From Brasenia schreberi (lineage: Eukaryota; Streptophyta; Magnoliopsida; Nymphaeales; Cabombaceae): DNA of 64,000 nucleotides. The position numbers were made by a program, and so were the translations under genes. Below, one piece after another: positions 60,930-64,000 of this stretch. The notes below the pieces were generated by a model. It was not told where the DNA came from, ran no database searches, and saw only the letters and a list, made by a program, of their open reading frames with translations. Position 1 is the first letter of the stretch. Each line of letters starts with the position of its first letter. The DNA is taken from positions 12,640,001-12,704,000 of the forward strand of contig JAYKKT010000080.1 of NCBI GenBank assembly GCA_036023115.1, in the 5' to 3' direction.

Positions 60930-63900
60930 TGACTATATGACTCAAGTTCTTCCACAATGGTATGGTGTTTCACTTGCCTGATTCCCACTTCTGTTGACCT
61001 TTGGGTTCATTGTCGTTCAACCTTTTCAAGTATGCCTGCAGCAGAAGATCAAGGTACATGGTTTTTTTTGGTTTCGAGGTTTCCACACAGTGGATTTTTC
61101 CTGAGAAGGTATTCCAACTTTTTCTATGTCTGTATTATCGACTGTATACATTGCTCTGTATTTATAGAGCAGTGCATGCTTTTGTCTTTCTCGGTTTGTT
61201 CCGTTGGGCTTTCCTCTTAAGGAGCCCCTTTATCCGGACAGTTATCATGAAATCCAGTAACAACGGTTATGATATTATTTTCGTTACGGTCATCTTTCTT
61301 ATAACTGTGAACACGGGTAATGACTGGATGGCCAGTCCAACCATTTACTATATTGGGTTGCCGAAAATGGCCACAACCTTATATCTCTCACTTGGTCATT
61401 CAAGCCAAGTGTACTGACATACTGGTTCTCCTCCTACTTTTGTAGGGTTTACCTAGTAATGTCCTTTCATGATTGTTGTTGTAATCACTACCCGTTGTTT
61501 AGTTATTTTTCTACACAACAATCAAACATATCTCAAACCCATGCTCGCAACATGTTTTGAGAAAAGTTCCTCTATTATGCCTTTAGTCAAGGAGTCTACC
61601 AACATATCATTTGTTGGTATGCATGAGATGAATATTTCCTTTCTTATAGCCATATCATGAACATAGTGGTATTTAACTATTATATGCTTGCTTTTTGAAC
61701 AATCAGCTCCACTCTTGATTAGAGTAATTGCTACGTTGTTATCACAGTAAATGACAACTGGCTCGTCGGTTATTTCTAACTTCAAATCACGTATGAAGCG
61801 GCTTATCTAGACAACACTCATTGCAGCCATATAACAAGCCATATACTCAGCTCCTTATGTATGCAATGCTACACAATCCTGTTTCTTACATGCCCAAGAA
61901 ATAACACCACTTCCAAATAAGAATATTTACCCTGAGGTAGATTTGTTGTTATCTTTGCTCTTAGCAAAGTCAACATCTGAGTGTCCTACTACTTTTAGTT
62001 CAGCTGCTTGAAAACACAGTTTAAAGTCTCTTGTTCCTTTCAGATATCTTAAAATATTTTTCACAATTATCCAATATTGCCATCGAGGATTACTTTGATA
62101 TCTACTCACAAGACCAACAACAAAGTTGATATCAGGTCTTGTACACAACATAGCATACATCAAGCTATCCACAACTTATGCATAAGGAACATTAGGCTCA
62201 TCGTCTCCTTCACTGGGACAATCAACCTTACTTAGTTTAACCCCTTTTGCAATGGGTGTAACAATAGACTTGCATTCACCCATTTTGAACTTCTTGAGTA
62301 TATAGTCAATATATCTCTCGCGACTTAGGCATAAAAGTTTAGATTCTCTATCTTGAGAGATCTTTACACCCAAGATATAGGATGCTTCCTCCATATCCTT
62401 CATTTCGAATCTTGAGTTTAACCATGACTTAGTTTTGACAATCATCTCATTGTCATTCACAGTCAACAATATGTCATCTATATATAATGATAAGATGATA
62501 AAGTAGCTCCTACTATTCCAGACATATACAAATTGATCAAGTTCATTAGCCACAAACCCAAGTTCTATAATGACATTTTTAAAAGTCAAATACCATTGGT
62601 TAGGTAACTGTTTCAGGCCATATAAGGATTTTCTCAACCTATATACTTTACCTTCTTAACCTTCAACTATAAATCCCTCGGGCTGCTGTATGTATATGAT
62701 TTCATCTAAATCTCTGTTTAGAAAAGTTGTCTATACATCTAACTAATGTAAGTCCAAATCATAATATGTAGATATTTTCAAGATTATCCTTATGAATGCA
62801 AAATTTGCAACTGGAGAATATGTCTCAATATAATATATTCCATCTTTTTGCAAAAAACTCTTTGCAACCAACCTCGCTTTAAACTTATCGATTAAACCAT
62901 TGAACTTATATTTCTTTTTCAGAACCCATTTACAACCTATATCTTTCCTTTATATTAGCAAATTTGTCAATTCTAAAACTTGGTTTTTCTCAATGGATTC
63001 AATTTTTTCATCTATAGCTTTCCCCTAGTTTGTTGTTTTCGACGAGCTCATAGCTTACTGATAAGACAAGTTATTAGTCAACTCATCTATATCTACCAAA
63101 TTACACACTTCTTCTATAAGATTCGTGTGATAATCCTTTAAATAGGACAGAGTGACCCTAGGCTTTTTATGTCCACTTAAGGTTTCGGTGTTTCAGAAAG
63201 ATCTTCTATGGGTTCAAATGATGATTGGTCTAGGTCTAGTAGATCATCAGTATATTCATCATTATTTACCAAGATATCATTCTTATTATCTTTTAAGAAT
63301 TCAACATCTTTACTTTCAATTAGTCTGTGGTCCTTATGATAAAACCAATATCCTTTTGAACCTTTAGGATATCTAATGAATATACATCTTAATGACCTAC
63401 TGTCTAGCTTATCTCTATACTGATCAAGGATCTTCACATGTGCAATAGATCCCCACCTCCTGAGATGACCTAGGTTGGGTTTTCTTCCAAACCACATCTC
63501 ATATGATGTAGTGAATACAACTTTACTTGGTACTCTATTGAGTATGTATACCGCTATACTTACTGCTTATTCCCAAAATATCCTTTATACAGAGGCATCA
63601 ATCAACATTGACCTTGTCATATTCAGTAAGGTCATGTTATATATTTCAGTTACATCATTTTGTTGAGATATCTTGAGCATTGTATTTTGCTTTACAATAC
63701 AAAAGTCGTTACAGAATTCAAGAAATTTTGCAGAGGTATATTTACCACCTCTATCTGATCTTAAGACTTTGATTATATGCCCTAGTTGGTTTTCAACTTC
63801 CTACTTATATTCTTTAAAAGCTTCTAGTGTCTCGAATTTGTGTGCTAAGAGATATAAATACGTATATCTCGAGTAATCATCGATAAAGGTTATAAAATAA

Positions 63901-64000
63901 ATATTTTTACGATGTGACCTTACTCTGAATGATCTACATAAATTCGTGTAAATGACCTCTAATAGGGTTGGAGCCGTTGTTGACTTTTTGGAAAAAACTT
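60930..64000 (-). mobile_element. Copia LTR retrotransposon (Copia-3), 5' part beyond the window
   Basis: The 3' LTR is at ~60941-61386. It aligns with the Copia-1 LTR through words such as GACTGGATGGCCAGTCCAAC. It is preceded on - by the purine tract AAGTGAGAGA (61387-61397). Then come RNase H, RT and integrase remnants up to the window end. It is the same family as Copia-1, inverted relative to Copia-2. Confidence 0.85.
61522..63990 (-). pseudogene. Copia-3 pol pseudogene (integrase end, RT, RNase H)
   Basis: Integrase C-terminal part at 63177-63497 (WFGRKPNLGHLRRWGSIAHV, RCIFIRYPKGSKGYWFYHKD). RT at 62176-62637 (RKSLYGLKQLPNQWYLTF, catalytic LYIDDILL, KMKDMEEASYILGVKIS). RNase H at 61522-62172 (LCTRPDINFVVGLVSRYQSN, PVVIYCDNNVAITLIKSGAD, MLVDSLTKGIIEELFSKHV). 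Frames are broken between and within the domains. Confidence 0.88.

Noticed and set aside
60211..60940. Possible host gene from several ORFs
   Set aside because: No family motif, no convincing splice sites, and short overlapping frames; left as unassigned.

Overview
This is a stretch of a flowering-plant nuclear genome. The evidence is the long introns with GT/AG borders, two typical plant nuclear genes, a nuclear copy of plastid ndhB, and dense plant transposable elements (RTE and L1 LINEs, Copia, hAT). I cannot place the species. Every gene model here was spliced by hand from sequence, reading phase and family motifs.

Host genes. (1) The 3' end of a lysine/glutamate-rich protein gene on + (exons 659-905 and 7589-7977). 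Its 6.7 kb intron holds an RTE LINE that is itself split by a hAT transposon. (2) A PsbP-domain chloroplast lumen protein gene (PPD5-like) on -, with eleven exons between 39773 and 22954. Its 10.7 kb intron 2 holds a 9.5 kb stack of hAT elements nested three deep, and its exon 8 lacks one base in a conserved motif. (3) A PAM2+CUE protein gene (CID5-like) on +, coding exons 52282-52689 and 53321-53446. As I recall, PPD5 and CID5 are neighbours in Arabidopsis (At5g11450/At5g11440), so their pairing here looks like conserved gene order stretched by transposons.

Layout. 1-8 kb: gene 1 with RTE-1 and hAT-1; hAT-1 carries an antisense piece of an Alfin-like PHD-finger gene. 9.4-21.5 kb: an old L1 LINE on +, broken by a full-length Copia element (10474-16440, TSD TAATG) and by a hAT-like MITE pair. 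21.7-21.9 and 25.5-25.7 kb: a short non-autonomous family made of the two ends of the RTE element. 22.9-39.8 kb: PPD5-like gene. 40-47 kb: Copia and RTE fragments, a tandem-duplicated microsatellite block and unassigned ORFs. 47-53.5 kb: CID5-like gene region, with small Copia and hAT remnants upstream. 54.7-58.8 kb: a truncated hAT, plastid ndhB DNA, an RTE 5' fragment, long TA/TG microsatellites and an RTE 3' half. 60.9-64 kb: a third Copia element running off the window.

No element looks able to move by itself: every transposase or polymerase frame is broken. Target-site duplications can be read for most insertions, which gives an order for the nested events.
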